Below, piece by piece: positions 17,659 through 26,860 of a DNA stretch of 44,546 bases. The notes beneath the pieces were generated by a model. The model did not search any database. It had not been told where the DNA came from and saw only the letters and a program-made list of their open reading frames with translations. The translations under genes were made by a program, and so were the position numbers. The stretch comes from an uncultured Burkholderiales bacterium (GTDB lineage: Bacteria > Pseudomonadota > Gammaproteobacteria > Burkholderiales > Burkholderiaceae_C): positions 1-44,546 of the forward strand of contig CAIMVC010000166.1 of assembly GCA_903844825.1 (NCBI GenBank), written 5' to 3'. Each line of letters begins with the position of its first letter. Within the stretch, counting starts at the first letter, position 1.

Positions 17659-18575
17659 GACTGAAAAGGATGAACGGCTCGCCAGTGCTCGGCCACGTCC
17701 TGGCGGCGGCACAGCCAAACCTTGTCATGACGGCGTACATGCGCAAGAAATGCGGCCAGCGCCTGCGCACGCGCCGGCCGACCCGTGATGCGGGCATGCA
17801 AACCGACGGACATCAATTTAGGCGCAGTCTCGCCCTCTGCGTAGAGCCGATCGAACGTTGCAGTCAAATAATTCTCGAAATCGAAGGGAGTTGAAAAACC
17901 GCCCGGCGCGGCAAACTTTCCATCGTTTGCGTCCATCGTGTAGGGAACGATCAGGTGCGGCTGACCGGACACCTCCACCCAGTACGGCAGCTCGTCATTG
18001 TAAGCATCGGAGTCGTAGAGGAAGCCGCCTTCTTGCACCAGCAGGCGCCGGGTGTTCTCGCTGGCGCCATAGCGGCAGTACCAGCCGACGGGCCGGGTCC
18101 CCGTGGTGCGCTGCAGCGACTCAATTGCCATGGCCATGCGCTCTTGCTCTTGCTGGGCGGACAGCTTGAACTGCTCCTCCCAGCGGTAGCCATGGCAGCA
18201 GACGTCAAATCCAGCGGCAACGATGGCCTCGGCAACTTTCGGGTTGCGCTCCAGTGCCAGCGCACATCCAAAAATAGTGGCGGGAGCCTCATGCTCACGC
18301 AAGACCTGCAGCAGGCGCCAGATACCCACCCGGCTGCCGTACTCGTACATGCTCTCGAAGGCCATGTCACGCTGACCCGCAGGGACACGACCACCGGGGG
18401 CTTCCGCCAGACCCAGCTCGGTTCGACCGTCGGCGTCCAGGTTGTTGTATTCGGACCCCTCCTCGTAATTGATGACGATCTGCAGCGCAACCCGCGCGCC
18501 GCCCGGCCAGAGCGGCTGGGGAGGCGTTGGGCCGTAACCAATAAAGTCGCGCGAGGGGGTCCAGACTTGGGTCAT
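17655..18575 (-). CDS. Polysaccharide deacetylase-fold hydrolase, PuuE allantoinase/cyclic imidase-like
   Basis: The 306-residue protein has the NodB-type fold in its PuuE subgroup: INYEEGSEYN near residue 35, CCHGYRWEE near 130, then the PVGWYCRYGASENTRRLL and GGFLYDSDAYNDELPYW stretches typical of PuuE, and SVGLHARITGRP near the C-terminus. PuuE relatives open cyclic amides such as allantoin, and a cyclic-imide hydrolase is thought to share the family. No allantoate-degrading gene is nearby, so a different ring substrate (imide, hydantoin or dihydropyrimidine) is inferred. It overlaps gntR by 4 bases. The following amidohydrolase fits removal of the amide created by ring opening. Confidence 0.83.
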   Translation of the reverse strand: MTQVWTPSRDFIGYGPTPPQPLWPGGARVALQIVINYEEGSEYNNLDADGRTELGLAEAPGGRVPAGQRDMAFESMYEYGSRVGIWRLLQVLREHEAPATIFGCALALERNPKVAEAIVAAGFDVCCHGYRWEEQFKLSAQQEQERMAMAIESLQRTTGTRPVGWYCRYGASENTRRLLVQEGGFLYDSDAYNDELPYWVEVSGQPHLIVPYTMDANDGKFAAPGGFSTPFDFENYLTATFDRLYAEGETAPKLMSVGLHARITGRPARAQALAAFLAHVRRHDKVWLCRRQDVAEHWRAVHPFQS

Positions 18576-18631
18576 AGGGTCACCAGCAGATGTTGCTCAG
18601 AAGTTTCAGGACAGGTGCAAAACAAGTCCGC

Positions 18632-19519
18632 TCAGGCCAGCATACCCAGCCGGGTTGCAAGCGCCACCAGCTTGTGCGCCTCGTCAATAAAGGGGCCGTC
18701 GACCAGGCGTCCATCGACGGAAAATGCGCCTACGCCTGAACGCAGATGGGCCTGCGCAGCATGCACCACCTTCAAGGCATGCGCCAGCTCGGCCTGGGTT
18801 GGCATGAACACCTCGTTGGCCAGGGCGATCTGCGAGGGGTGAATGCAACTGCGGCCGGCAAAACCCAGCTGCCGCGCTGCCGCCGAGTCTCGCTGAAAAC
18901 CTGCCTGGTCCTTGAAGTTCACATAGGCTCCGTCGTAGGCCGCAATGCCCGCCTCTCCGGCCGCCATGCGAACGGCGGTTCGCACGAATTGCGTGGCCGA
19001 AGGTTCGCCCGACACAATGCCCAGAGGGGCGAATAAGTCACCATACCCAATTTGCAAGCCGATCACCGCAGGATGGGCCGTGGCAATTTCCGCCGCCAAC
19101 CGTAGGCCGCGGGGCGACTCGATGTTGGCCAGGATGCCGACCGGCCGGCCAATGCCCCGCGCCAACACCAGTTCCTCGATTTTCCGGGCTGCCAGACGCA
19201 CCGCCTCGGCCGACTCCACCATGGGCAAATTCACAACATGCAGGGCAGGCCACACCGCCGCCTGCAGGTCGGCTTCGAAATGGGTAGTGTCTACTGCATT
19301 GACGCGAACGATCAGCGTGTGATGGGCATGAGACGCCGGCGCCGGGGAAGTACTGAACGCATGGCCTTGCAGGAAGGTTTGCAGCGCGGACCGCGCCATG
19401 TCCTTGCTGTCGGGTGCCACCGCGTCTTCAAGATCGAAAGAAATCGCATCGGCGGCACTGGCCATGGCCTTGGGGAACAACTCCGGCCTGGAGGCAGGAA
19501 CAAAGAGCTTGGACCTCAT
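18632..19519 (-). CDS. HpcH/HpaI aldolase/CitE-like lyase (copy 1, full length)
   Basis: This 295-residue TIM-barrel protein carries the CitE hallmarks: RSKLFVPASRPELF at the N-terminus, SFDLEDAV, Arg in IVRVNA, metal ligands in NIESPRG and GYGDL, and GRSCIHPSQI. CitE-like enzymes cleave or form malyl-, citramalyl- or related CoA thioesters. ATG 19519 overlaps the amidohydrolase stop as ATGA. With CaiB two genes upstream, a 3-hydroxyacyl-CoA such as citramalyl-CoA or malyl-CoA is the plausible substrate. A second, shorter CitE-like gene opens the block at 27589. Confidence 0.9.
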   Translation of the reverse strand: MRSKLFVPASRPELFPKAMASAADAISFDLEDAVAPDSKDMARSALQTFLQGHAFSTSPAPASHAHHTLIVRVNAVDTTHFEADLQAAVWPALHVVNLPMVESAEAVRLAARKIEELVLARGIGRPVGILANIESPRGLRLAAEIATAHPAVIGLQIGYGDLFAPLGIVSGEPSATQFVRTAVRMAAGEAGIAAYDGAYVNFKDQAGFQRDSAAARQLGFAGRSCIHPSQIALANEVFMPTQAELAHALKVVHAAQAHLRSGVGAFSVDGRLVDGPFIDEAHKLVALATRLGMLA

Positions 19520-20214
19520 GCGGGTGCGGCTCCGGGACTCACCTCATCGAGGTACTTGAGCGCGTCCTGCATGGACACAACATCGGCAAACTGCCTGTCC
19601 ATGTCGAACAACGATATCGCGTGAGAGATCGGTATGCGGTCAAACACGGCCTCTTGCACAACGATGGTTCGCAGGTTGTAGGAGGACGCATCAAAAACGG
19701 TGGCCCGTATGCAGTTGCTGGTGGCGCCACCGACGATGATGACGGTGTCAATCTGGCGATCCATCAGATAGCCCAGCAAGGGGGTGCCATGAAATCCGCT
19801 GGGCTTTTTTTTCACAAAGACGATGTCCTGCGCGCCAGGCGTGAGTTCAGAGACCATCTGGGCGCCAGTCGAGCCGGCCAGACACCAGTGATCGCTGTCC
19901 AGCAAGTCTCGCTTGCGCGCGTAAACGCCGATATCGCGGCCCTGGGGGTCGAGTTCAAACAGACTGAAAAAACAGGGCACTTTGGCGCGCTGGGCCGACG
20001 CGACCAGCCGTGAAATTTCACCGACCGCCCGCCGACCGATGTCACCACAGCTCGACGGCCACTGGTCGTCGGCGCCGGCTTGACCCACCATGTACTTTTG
20101 CGCATCGATCACCACGACGGCAGGCCGGGCGCCAAAGCCCATGCGTCGGCCAAAGCGCCCACGCGCCACGACGGCTCGATCCGCGGGTGATAAAAATGAA
20201 TCCCAGATGTTCAT
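19516..20214 (-). CDS. Isochorismatase-family cysteine amidohydrolase
   Basis: The 232-residue protein has the family's triad positions: Asp in VVVIDAQKYM, Lys in VFVKKKPSGF and the nucleophile Cys in GGATSNCIRATV, the layout of N-carbamoylsarcosine amidases, RutB ureidoacrylate hydrolases and maleamate amidohydrolases. It should hydrolyse a linear amide or carbamoyl group and release ammonia. ATG 20214 was chosen because the conserved core starts about 30 residues later; longer frames run into the CaiB gene. It lies 34 bases after CaiB and overlaps the CitE-like gene by 4 bases, so it belongs to the operon. Confidence 0.88.
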   Translation of the reverse strand: MNIWDSFLSPADRAVVARGRFGRRMGFGARPAVVVIDAQKYMVGQAGADDQWPSSCGDIGRRAVGEISRLVASAQRAKVPCFFSLFELDPQGRDIGVYARKRDLLDSDHWCLAGSTGAQMVSELTPGAQDIVFVKKKPSGFHGTPLLGYLMDRQIDTVIIVGGATSNCIRATVFDASSYNLRTIVVQEAVFDRIPISHAISLFDMDRQFADVVSMQDALKYLDEVSPGAAPA

Positions 20215-20248
20215 GTCTAGCCTTTGTCTTTTGGCCTGCGCGGTCCTG

Positions 20249-21424
20249 TCAGGCCGTCGCGCCAGAAGCGCGAAGAGCCTCGATGTCTGACGGACTGTAG
20301 CCAAGGCTGAGCAGCACCTGCTGCGAGTGTTGACCAAAGGTCGGAGCGGCGCACGCCGGCGGCTGATCGTCGTTGCCAAATTTGATGGCACGGGACAAAC
20401 CCCGGTAGCTGCCGACGCTGGGATGTTCGAAGGTCCCGACCATGTGTTCGGCCAGGACCTGCGGGTGCTCGAACATGTCTTCAATGTCCTGCGCAACGGC
20501 GCAAGGAACACGGTCGCCAAAAATTTTCTCCCACTCCAGCGCGGTGTGCGCCTGGAGCGCCCGGGTCACGCGGGGAACCAGTTCGCTGGCGTGCTCTGCG
20601 CGCAATCGAACGCTGGCGTAACGGGGCTCGCTGGCCAACTCGGGCAAGTCAATCAACTCACACAATGCGGCCCAGAAATGTGCCGTGTTGGCCGAGATGT
20701 ACAAGCTGCCGGCAGCCGTGCCATACAAGCCCGTGATGCCTCCCGAGCGCATGTCCCGAAAGACGTCTCTGGGTTCATCGGCAGCCCAGACGAAACGGGC
20801 CGACTGCATGGCCAAAGCGCTGCGCAGGAGGGAAATTCCCACATATTGGCCCTGGCCTGTGCGCTCGCGCTGGTACAGCGCCGAACTGACGCCACCAGCC
20901 AGGAGTGCGGCCGCGTAGTAGTCGACCACCGAGCCATAGACGATTTGCGGATTGTCCTTGGAGCCCTGGAGTGTGCAAATTCCGGACATCGTCTGAAGGA
21001 CCTGGTCATAACCGGCTTTTTGACTCAAGGGCCCGCTCTCACCGTAGCCGCTGACGGCGCAATAAACGAGGCGCTCATGGCCTGCGCGAAGTTGCTCAAA
21101 CCCAATGCCGAGGCGCTCGGCCACGCCGGGCCTGAAGTTGTGCACGAGCACGTCGGCATCGGCAAGAAGGCGCAGCAACACATCGCGTGCGGCAGTAACC
21201 TTGAGGTCCAGCACGATAGATGACTTACCCCGGTTGACGCCAAGAAAGGCGCGCCCTTCTGCCTTGAGCGTGGACGGATAGGATCGCAAGTTGTCGCCGG
21301 AGGGCGGCTCGACTTTGATCACTTCAGCGCCCTGATCGGCCAGCAGGGTGCAGCCGTAGGGCGCAGCAATGTAGGCACTGAGGTCCAGAACGCGAATGCC
21401 GGCGAGGGGTCCAGTGGAGATCAA
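20249..21424 (-). CDS. CaiB/BaiF family (class III) CoA-transferase
   Basis: This 391-residue protein begins with the family's PLAGIRVLDLS and has RGKSSIVLDLK, the catalytic Asp in GYDQVLQTMSG, and GQGQYVGISLL. Class III transferases move CoA between carboxylates through an aspartyl-CoA thioester. It could activate the dicarboxylate produced by the hydrolases, using succinyl-CoA or similar as donor, for cleavage by the CitE-like lyases. The start is TTG 21424, supported by AAGG 6 bases upstream and by alignment of the conserved N-terminus. It lies between the SDR at 21479 and the amidohydrolase. Confidence 0.92.
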   Translation of the reverse strand: MISTGPLAGIRVLDLSAYIAAPYGCTLLADQGAEVIKVEPPSGDNLRSYPSTLKAEGRAFLGVNRGKSSIVLDLKVTAARDVLLRLLADADVLVHNFRPGVAERLGIGFEQLRAGHERLVYCAVSGYGESGPLSQKAGYDQVLQTMSGICTLQGSKDNPQIVYGSVVDYYAAALLAGGVSSALYQRERTGQGQYVGISLLRSALAMQSARFVWAADEPRDVFRDMRSGGITGLYGTAAGSLYISANTAHFWAALCELIDLPELASEPRYASVRLRAEHASELVPRVTRALQAHTALEWEKIFGDRVPCAVAQDIEDMFEHPQVLAEHMVGTFEHPSVGSYRGLSRAIKFGNDDQPPACAAPTFGQHSQQVLLSLGYSPSDIEALRASGATA

Positions 21425-21478
21425 TTGTTACCTTGCAAAGTTCAAACTGGCGATAAAAACAACACTAGTCCACTCGCC

Positions 21479-22237
21479 CTAGTGCGAGGCGTGGCGGGCA
21501 CCACCATCGACGTAGATCACCTGACCGGTGATGTAGCGGGCCAGTGGTGACGACAGGAACGCCACCAGCACCGCCAGGTCGTCGGGCTCGCCGATGTAGC
21601 CTGCCGGACAGTTGTCGGCCACCCACTTGTCTTGCGCCGCCGGGGTGGGCAGGATCTTTTGGTCAATCTGCTCGGAGTGAATGCGCCCGGGTGCAATGCT
21701 GTTGACGGTGATGCCGTGCTTGCCGACAACCCGCGAAAGTGCCTTGGCCCAGATATGGGTGGCACCGTTGGGTGGAACGCCGCCGTTCATGGCCACGGGC
21801 TCATCGCCACCGGTCAGGTTGACGATTCGACCGAAACCCTGCGCCTTCATGCCGTCCAGAAATACGTGGGCCAATTCGCGCCCCGCATGGAAATTCAGAA
21901 GCATCGCGTCTTCCCACTGCGCCAGGGTACCCAGGCCGTCAAAGGGGCGCGAGCCTCCCGCGTTGTTGATCAGGATATCCAGGTGACCAAAGTGATCGAG
22001 TACTTTCTTGAGCACCATTTGCGGCGCCTGGCGGTCGGTTACGTCGCAGCGAATCACCAAGGGGCGCGGCCGACCGGCGTCCTGAATTTGCGTCGCTAGT
22101 TCCTCGAGCAATTCTTCGCGCCGCGCCAGCACGATCAGCTGGCAACCCTCGTTGGCCAAGCGGATGGCAATCTGGCGGCCCAGACCCACGCTGGCACCGG
22201 TCACCAGTGCAATTTTTCCCGACAGTAGCAAGTCCAA
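21479..22237 (-). CDS. SDR-fold protein with altered catalytic residues
   Basis: The 252-residue protein is clearly an SDR: TGASVGLG cofactor loop, NNAGG, and terminal YITGQVIYVDGGARH. However, the active-site Tyr of YxxxK is replaced by His (THIWAK, Lys kept), and the usual Ser two to three residues after GRIVN is missing (GRIVNLTGG). The same group appears to carry an insertion (EPVAMNGGVPPN). It may use different chemistry, bind nucleotide without classical hydride transfer, or have shifted catalytic residues. The start is TTG 22237, with AGGAGA 5 bases upstream. It sits between livF and the CoA-transferase. Confidence 0.85.
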   Translation of the reverse strand: MDLLLSGKIALVTGASVGLGRQIAIRLANEGCQLIVLARREELLEELATQIQDAGRPRPLVIRCDVTDRQAPQMVLKKVLDHFGHLDILINNAGGSRPFDGLGTLAQWEDAMLLNFHAGRELAHVFLDGMKAQGFGRIVNLTGGDEPVAMNGGVPPNGATHIWAKALSRVVGKHGITVNSIAPGRIHSEQIDQKILPTPAAQDKWVADNCPAGYIGEPDDLAVLVAFLSSPLARYITGQVIYVDGGARHASH

Positions 22238-22291
22238 ATCTATCTCCTGAGTTAACTGTTGAGCCGGTGAGCCAATGAGTCAGGCGGCCGG

Positions 22292-23002
22292 TCAAAGCCC
22301 GAGGTAGGCCTTGCGCACGCGATCGTCTCCGGCGAGATCCTCGGCGGCACCCTCAATGGCGATTCCGGAGTGCTCCAGAACGTACGCGTACCTGGCCAGC
22401 TTGAGCGCCTGGGCTACATTTTGTTCGACCAGCAGCACGCCGATGCCGCGCGCCGAGATGGTCTTGATCACCGACATCACCTGGCGCACCACGATAGGTG
22501 CCAGGCCCAGCGAAGGCTCGTCAAGTAGCAGGTACTTGGGCTGGGACATCAGGCCTCGGGCAATCGCGCACATTTGTTGCTCGCCACCGGAGAGCGAGCC
22601 GGCGTATTGGGAAAGACGCTCCTTGACCTTGGGAAAGATGGTTAACACCCACTCCAGGTTTTCCGCGTGGCGGGCATGACTACGCTTGGCATACGCACCC
22701 ATCTCCAGGTTTTCGCGAACGCTCATAAAGGGAAACAGATGGCGGCCCTGCGGCACCTGAGACAAGCCGGCCTCGACCCGCTCATGCGGCGCCAGGCTAC
22801 GCAAGTCTGTGCCATCGAGAAAAATGCTTCCTGATTTCACATCGGCCAGCAGGCCGCAGATGGCATTGAGCGATGTCGTCTTGCCGGCACCATTGGCACC
22901 CAGCAGAGACACAATCTGGTCTGCGGGTACCGTGAAGCTGACGTCCCTGAGCACCACAATGTCGCCGTAACCAGCGCTCAGGTTTTTGATCTCCAGGCTC
23001 AT
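22292..23002 (-). CDS. livF: Branched-chain amino-acid-type ABC ATPase LivF
   Basis: This 236-residue ATPase shows Walker A GANGAGKTT, signature LSGGEQQM, Walker B YLLLDEPSLGLAP and the H-loop region LLVEQNV. The LivF subtype is shown by the GYGDIVVLRDVSF start and SQVPQGRHLFPFMSVRENL. It powers the LivHM importer with LivG. Its ATG shares an A with the LivG TGA (TGATG), so it is translated with LivG. The catabolic context suggests the transported solute is the pathway's own substrate, not leucine. Confidence 0.94.
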   Translation of the reverse strand: MSLEIKNLSAGYGDIVVLRDVSFTVPADQIVSLLGANGAGKTTSLNAICGLLADVKSGSIFLDGTDLRSLAPHERVEAGLSQVPQGRHLFPFMSVRENLEMGAYAKRSHARHAENLEWVLTIFPKVKERLSQYAGSLSGGEQQMCAIARGLMSQPKYLLLDEPSLGLAPIVVRQVMSVIKTISARGIGVLLVEQNVAQALKLARYAYVLEHSGIAIEGAAEDLAGDDRVRKAYLGL

Positions 23003-23772
23003 CAGTCGTCACTCCCCAGATAAGCTGCGATGACCTTCGGGTCGCGCACGACCGCCTCCGGCACGTCGTGGGCGATCTTCACGCCATAGTCGAGCACCAC
23101 GATCTGCTCGGCCAAAGACATGACGGCGTGCAGGTTGTGTTCAATCATGATCACCGCGAGGCCGTCGGTTTGTGCAAGGTCCCGTATGAGGTGGATGCTC
23201 TGCTCGACCTCGGAGGGATTAAGGCCCGCCAAAATTTCGTCGAGCAAAATGATTTTGGGCTCGACCGACAAGGCCCGGGCCAACTCCAGGCGCTTGCGCG
23301 ACTCCAGCGTCAGGCTGCCCGACAGGCGATGCATCAGGTCCGCCATACCAACGCGCTCAACGATGCGGGCGGCTTTTTCACGCGCGTCGGCCGCCGAGTT
23401 TTTAAGCAGCGCGCCGACCATCACGTTTTCAAGCACCGTGAGGGTGGTCAGTGGTTTGACAATCTGGAAGGTCCGGCCGATACCTGCGCGCGCGCATCGG
23501 GGCGCCCGCGCATGGGTCAGGTCCACACCGTCGAACAGCAATTGGCCAGAGTCGGACTTCAGGTGCCCGCTGATGATGTTGAACAGGGTCGTTTTGCCAG
23601 CACCGTTAGGGCCGATCAAGCCCACGATTTCGCCGGGGTGCACGTCAAACGAGACCTGGTTCACCGCAACCAGACCGCCGAAGCGGCGCACCAATTGCAC
23701 GATCCGCATCAGGGGTGCTGATCGTGCCCTGTCTTGAGGTGACATGGGGAGATTGCTCATTTTTTGCGCCAT
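23002..23772 (-). CDS. livG: Branched-chain amino-acid-type ABC ATPase LivG
   Basis: The 256-residue ATPase has Walker A GPNGAGKTT, the LivG-type GRTFQIVKPLTTLTVLENVMVG loop, Walker B IILLDEILAGLNP (Glu-Ile in place of Glu-Pro) and MIEHNLHAVM. The signature region reads LTLESRKRLELARAL, so the first half of LSxGQ is altered, as in many LivG proteins. ATG 23772 overlaps livM by 16 bases; ATG 23760, which gives an ATGA overlap with the livM stop, is an equally good start. It pairs with LivF. Confidence 0.93.
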   Translation of the reverse strand: MAQKMSNLPMSPQDRARSAPLMRIVQLVRRFGGLVAVNQVSFDVHPGEIVGLIGPNGAGKTTLFNIISGHLKSDSGQLLFDGVDLTHARAPRCARAGIGRTFQIVKPLTTLTVLENVMVGALLKNSAADAREKAARIVERVGMADLMHRLSGSLTLESRKRLELARALSVEPKIILLDEILAGLNPSEVEQSIHLIRDLAQTDGLAVIMIEHNLHAVMSLAEQIVVLDYGVKIAHDVPEAVVRDPKVIAAYLGSDD

Positions 23773-24626
23773 GCGGTGTATGTCCCTACGACTCCCTGGG
23801 GCGCCACCAGCACAACAGCCAGCAGTACCGAACCATAGATCAGCAGACGCGGCCCACCGCCCAAAAAGGTACTCAGCGCCCCGTCAAGGGGCGTCATGAT
23901 CAGTGAACCGACGATCGGCCCCAGTGGCGTACCCAAACCACCAATCAGGCTGAACAAAGCAATCTGGACTGAGATGTTGATCGAAAAAACGCTGGGCGGG
24001 TCCAGGAACAAAATATATTGAGCGTAGAAAAAGCCGCCGACCGAGGTCAGCGCTGCGCTGATCATGGTGATGATCAGCTTGACCCGCACCGGCTCGACAC
24101 CCATGCTCTCGGCCGCATCCTGATCGTCGCGCATGGCAACAAGATACAGGCCGAGCCGGCCGCGGTGAACCCATCGGGTGATGCCGTAGACCAGCATCAT
24201 CAAGGCAAAGGCCGCCACCATGTAGGCCCAGCGCGAGTCAAAGATGAAATTGGCCAGGCCGGGCTTGAAAGGCAATGCGATGCCGCTGGAGCCACGGGTC
24301 ACGCTGGTCCAGTTGTTGGCCAGTATTTCCATCACGATAGGAAACACCAGCGTGGCCAGGGAAAAGAAGGCGCCCCGCAAACGAAAGCAGGGCCAGCTGA
24401 TGAGCACGGCGGTCGATGTCGTCAGCACAACACCCGCCACCAGACCGATCCAGGGGGAGATACCGAACGTGGCATACAAGACAGCCGTTGTATAGGCACC
24501 AATACCGAAGAAGGCCGACTGCCCCAGGGAGACCAGACCCCCATAGCCGGCCATCAGGTTCCAGGCACCGCTGAGCGCAGCCCACAGGAAGGTCATCACA
24601 ATGATGTTGAGGTAGTAATCGTTCAT
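23757..24626 (-). CDS. livM: ABC transporter permease LivM
   Basis: This 289-residue hydrophobic protein has about eight membrane helices and the LivM stretches AGYGGLVSLGQSAFFGIGAY and MRDDQDAAESMGV (the cytoplasmic coupling loop). ATG 24626 shares one base with the livH TGA (TGATG), so the longer upstream frame is rejected. It forms the heterodimeric channel with LivH for uptake of an amino-acid-like or amide solute bound by the LivK-type protein at 25552-26802. Confidence 0.93.
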   Translation of the reverse strand: MNDYYLNIIVMTFLWAALSGAWNLMAGYGGLVSLGQSAFFGIGAYTTAVLYATFGISPWIGLVAGVVLTTSTAVLISWPCFRLRGAFFSLATLVFPIVMEILANNWTSVTRGSSGIALPFKPGLANFIFDSRWAYMVAAFALMMLVYGITRWVHRGRLGLYLVAMRDDQDAAESMGVEPVRVKLIITMISAALTSVGGFFYAQYILFLDPPSVFSINISVQIALFSLIGGLGTPLGPIVGSLIMTPLDGALSTFLGGGPRLLIYGSVLLAVVLVAPQGVVGTYTAWRKK

Positions 24627-25513
24627 CACTTCATCCCGATGTCTTCGGTCCCTGCGCGGCCAAAAAGTCCTTGCGGGCGCACCAGCAGGATGACGATAAA
24701 CAAGAGCAAGGCGATCACGTCCTTGAACTCCACTGAAAGGTAAAAGCCGGTCAACGTCTGCGCCACGCCAATGATCAGCCCGCCAACAACCGCACCAGCG
24801 ACGCTGCCCATGCCGCCAAGCACGACCACCACGAAAGCGGTGATGATCAGGTCGACGCCGACGGTTGGGAAGGTGTAGTACATCGGGGTGAGAATGCAGC
24901 CCGAAATGGCGGCGCACCCGACCCCACAGCCAAACGCCAGCCGGTTCAGCCGCTTGGTGTCCACGCCCATGAGGCTTGCCGCATAACGGTTTTGCACCAT
25001 CGCCCGCAGCGCCCGCCCGCCACGGGTGAAGTGCAAAAAGCCAATCAGCCCTGCCGCCATCACGATCGCTGCGATGAACGCAAACAGCGAGGTCGCCGAC
25101 AGGGACAGGCCGGCAACCGTGAAGGACTGCGAGGTGTACGAGGTCGTGACCGAACGGTAGTCCGGCCCCCAGAAGGTCAGCGCCAGGTTTTGCAGCAAGA
25201 CCGACAGCCCGAAGGTCGCAAAGATCTGCATCGAATGGGCGGCAAAGAGAATTCGCTGTATGACGAAGCGCTCGACAATCATGCCGAGCACAAAGATCAC
25301 CGGGACCACCAGCAGCGCCGAGAGATAGGGGTCAATGCCGAGCAGGACGTTGGCCCAGAAGGCCCCGAACATGGCTAGCATGATGAATTCGCCCTGCGCG
25401 AAATTGACTATCCTGAGAACGCCAAAAATCAAGGTCAGGCCGATGGACAGCAGGGCGTACACCCCGCCAATCAGCAAGCCCGAAGCAATCAGTTGGGGAA
25501 GTATGGACAGCAC
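24626..25513 (-). CDS. livH: ABC transporter permease LivH
   Basis: The 295-residue membrane protein carries LivH landmarks: ASGLLIGGVYALLSIGLTLIFGVLRIVNFAQGEF near the N-terminus, the coupling loop RAMVQNRYAASLMGVDT and the GGMGSVAGAVVGGLIIG helix. About eight membrane segments are apparent. It follows the binding-protein gene by 38 bases and is coupled to livM. There is nothing unusual in length or composition. Confidence 0.94.
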   Translation of the reverse strand: MLSILPQLIASGLLIGGVYALLSIGLTLIFGVLRIVNFAQGEFIMLAMFGAFWANVLLGIDPYLSALLVVPVIFVLGMIVERFVIQRILFAAHSMQIFATFGLSVLLQNLALTFWGPDYRSVTTSYTSQSFTVAGLSLSATSLFAFIAAIVMAAGLIGFLHFTRGGRALRAMVQNRYAASLMGVDTKRLNRLAFGCGVGCAAISGCILTPMYYTFPTVGVDLIITAFVVVVLGGMGSVAGAVVGGLIIGVAQTLTGFYLSVEFKDVIALLLFIVILLVRPQGLFGRAGTEDIGMK

Positions 25514-25551
25514 AGCTTCGCTCTCTCGGTGGGTGGCTCGGGTCTGACGGC

Positions 25552-26802
25552 TTAGCGCTTGTCCCAGGCCGGCAGCGGCAGGAGGATGGCGTCAGTCGTC
25601 TTGGTCTTGTCCGGGCTCACCACCACCAGCTTGCCGTTTTGCCACTGTTGGGCGACCGGGTAGGACCGAATGTTCTGACCACGCATGGGGTCGGTTTCAC
25701 CGGCAAATTTCACACCCCAACCCAGCGCGGTTCCGCCATCAGGAACGTCCACGGCCACAGCGGCCTGGCGTACTTTTTCAGGGTCCAGCGAGCCGGCCTT
25801 GCGCAGCACGTTGTCAAGCAGCAGGTAGGTTCCAACAAAGCCTTGCGTGCCGACGTACGAGGGCGGCTTGCCGTGGGCCGCCTGGAAGCGCTTCTTGAAG
25901 TCGTCCAACTGTTTGGCCGCGTCCTTGGAAAGTGCAGCTGTATTGATATTGGCGGAGCCCTCGGTGTCAAATATCCCGTTGACGGCCGTCCCCAGACCTT
26001 CTGCAAAACTTGGCAGACCGTAGATGCCGCCGGTTCCGATGAAGGCGTCAACGTTCACGCCCAATTGCTTCATCTGGCGCTGGATGAGCAAGGCATCGTT
26101 GGCGTAGGAGGAGGCAATCACGATATTGGGCGACTCGGCCTTCATGCGCAAGATGAGCGGCGACAAGTCCGTGGTGGTCGCCTTGTAAGCGGTTTTGGCG
26201 GCGATGGTGAAACCCAGCTCTTTGGCACGCATTTCTGCCGCAGTAGCCACCGAGGTACCGTAGTCCGAGTCTTCATGGATCACCATGACTTTAATGTCTT
26301 TGGGCTCTTTTTTCAGGGCCTTGGCGATCACGTCTTTGGCCAGTCCGGCCGCCAGCTGCCCATTTTGCGAGGCGGTGAAGACCACCCGAAAGTAGTTCTT
26401 GAAACCACGTTTGGTCAGGCCATCTGAAATGCCGCCTGTTTCCCAATAGATGCCGCCACGGCGTTCAACGACCTGGCTGGCCGCAAACGACAGACCGCTC
26501 GAGTAGGTGCCAGTGATGACTTTCAGGTTTTCAAGCGACGACAAACGCTCGGCCTCCGACTGTGCTTTGTCGGGGGTTGAGGCATCGCCCGTGACCAATT
26601 CGATCTTATGGCCGGCAATACCGCCTTGCTCGTTGATCATGTCAACAGCGATCTTTGCGCCGTTGAGGTTCTCGGTGCCCAACAAGGCCAGCGAGCCCGT
26701 CAGCGGATATAGCGCGCCAATCTTCCAGGGTTGCTGCTGGGCATGCAGCGGTGTGAACATGAATGCAGCCATGGAGGCCAGAAAAATTCTTCGCATACGC
26801 AT
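25552..26802 (-). CDS. Periplasmic solute-binding protein, LivK type
   Basis: This 416-residue type I periplasmic binding protein has a signal peptide (about 1-22, ending at HAQQ) and IGALYPLTGSLALLGTENLNGAKIAVDMINEQGG, the classic start of the Peripla_BP_6 family. It should capture the solute for the LivHMGF transporter. ATG 26802 is chosen because AAGGAG stands 6 bases upstream; ATG 26826 would put the signal peptide out of place. It follows the short CitE-like gene by 58 bases, so that gene is probably first in the operon. The ligand cannot be deduced; amides and aromatic or dicarboxylic acids are known for relatives. Confidence 0.93.
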   Translation of the reverse strand: MRMRRIFLASMAAFMFTPLHAQQQPWKIGALYPLTGSLALLGTENLNGAKIAVDMINEQGGIAGHKIELVTGDASTPDKAQSEAERLSSLENLKVITGTYSSGLSFAASQVVERRGGIYWETGGISDGLTKRGFKNYFRVVFTASQNGQLAAGLAKDVIAKALKKEPKDIKVMVIHEDSDYGTSVATAAEMRAKELGFTIAAKTAYKATTTDLSPLILRMKAESPNIVIASSYANDALLIQRQMKQLGVNVDAFIGTGGIYGLPSFAEGLGTAVNGIFDTEGSANINTAALSKDAAKQLDDFKKRFQAAHGKPPSYVGTQGFVGTYLLLDNVLRKAGSLDPEKVRQAAVAVDVPDGGTALGWGVKFAGETDPMRGQNIRSYPVAQQWQNGKLVVVSPDKTKTTDAILLPLPAWDKR

Positions 26803-26860
26803 ACCTAACTCCTTCTTGATTGTCAAAACAGACTTACCGTACTTTGCTCATGGATAACCA

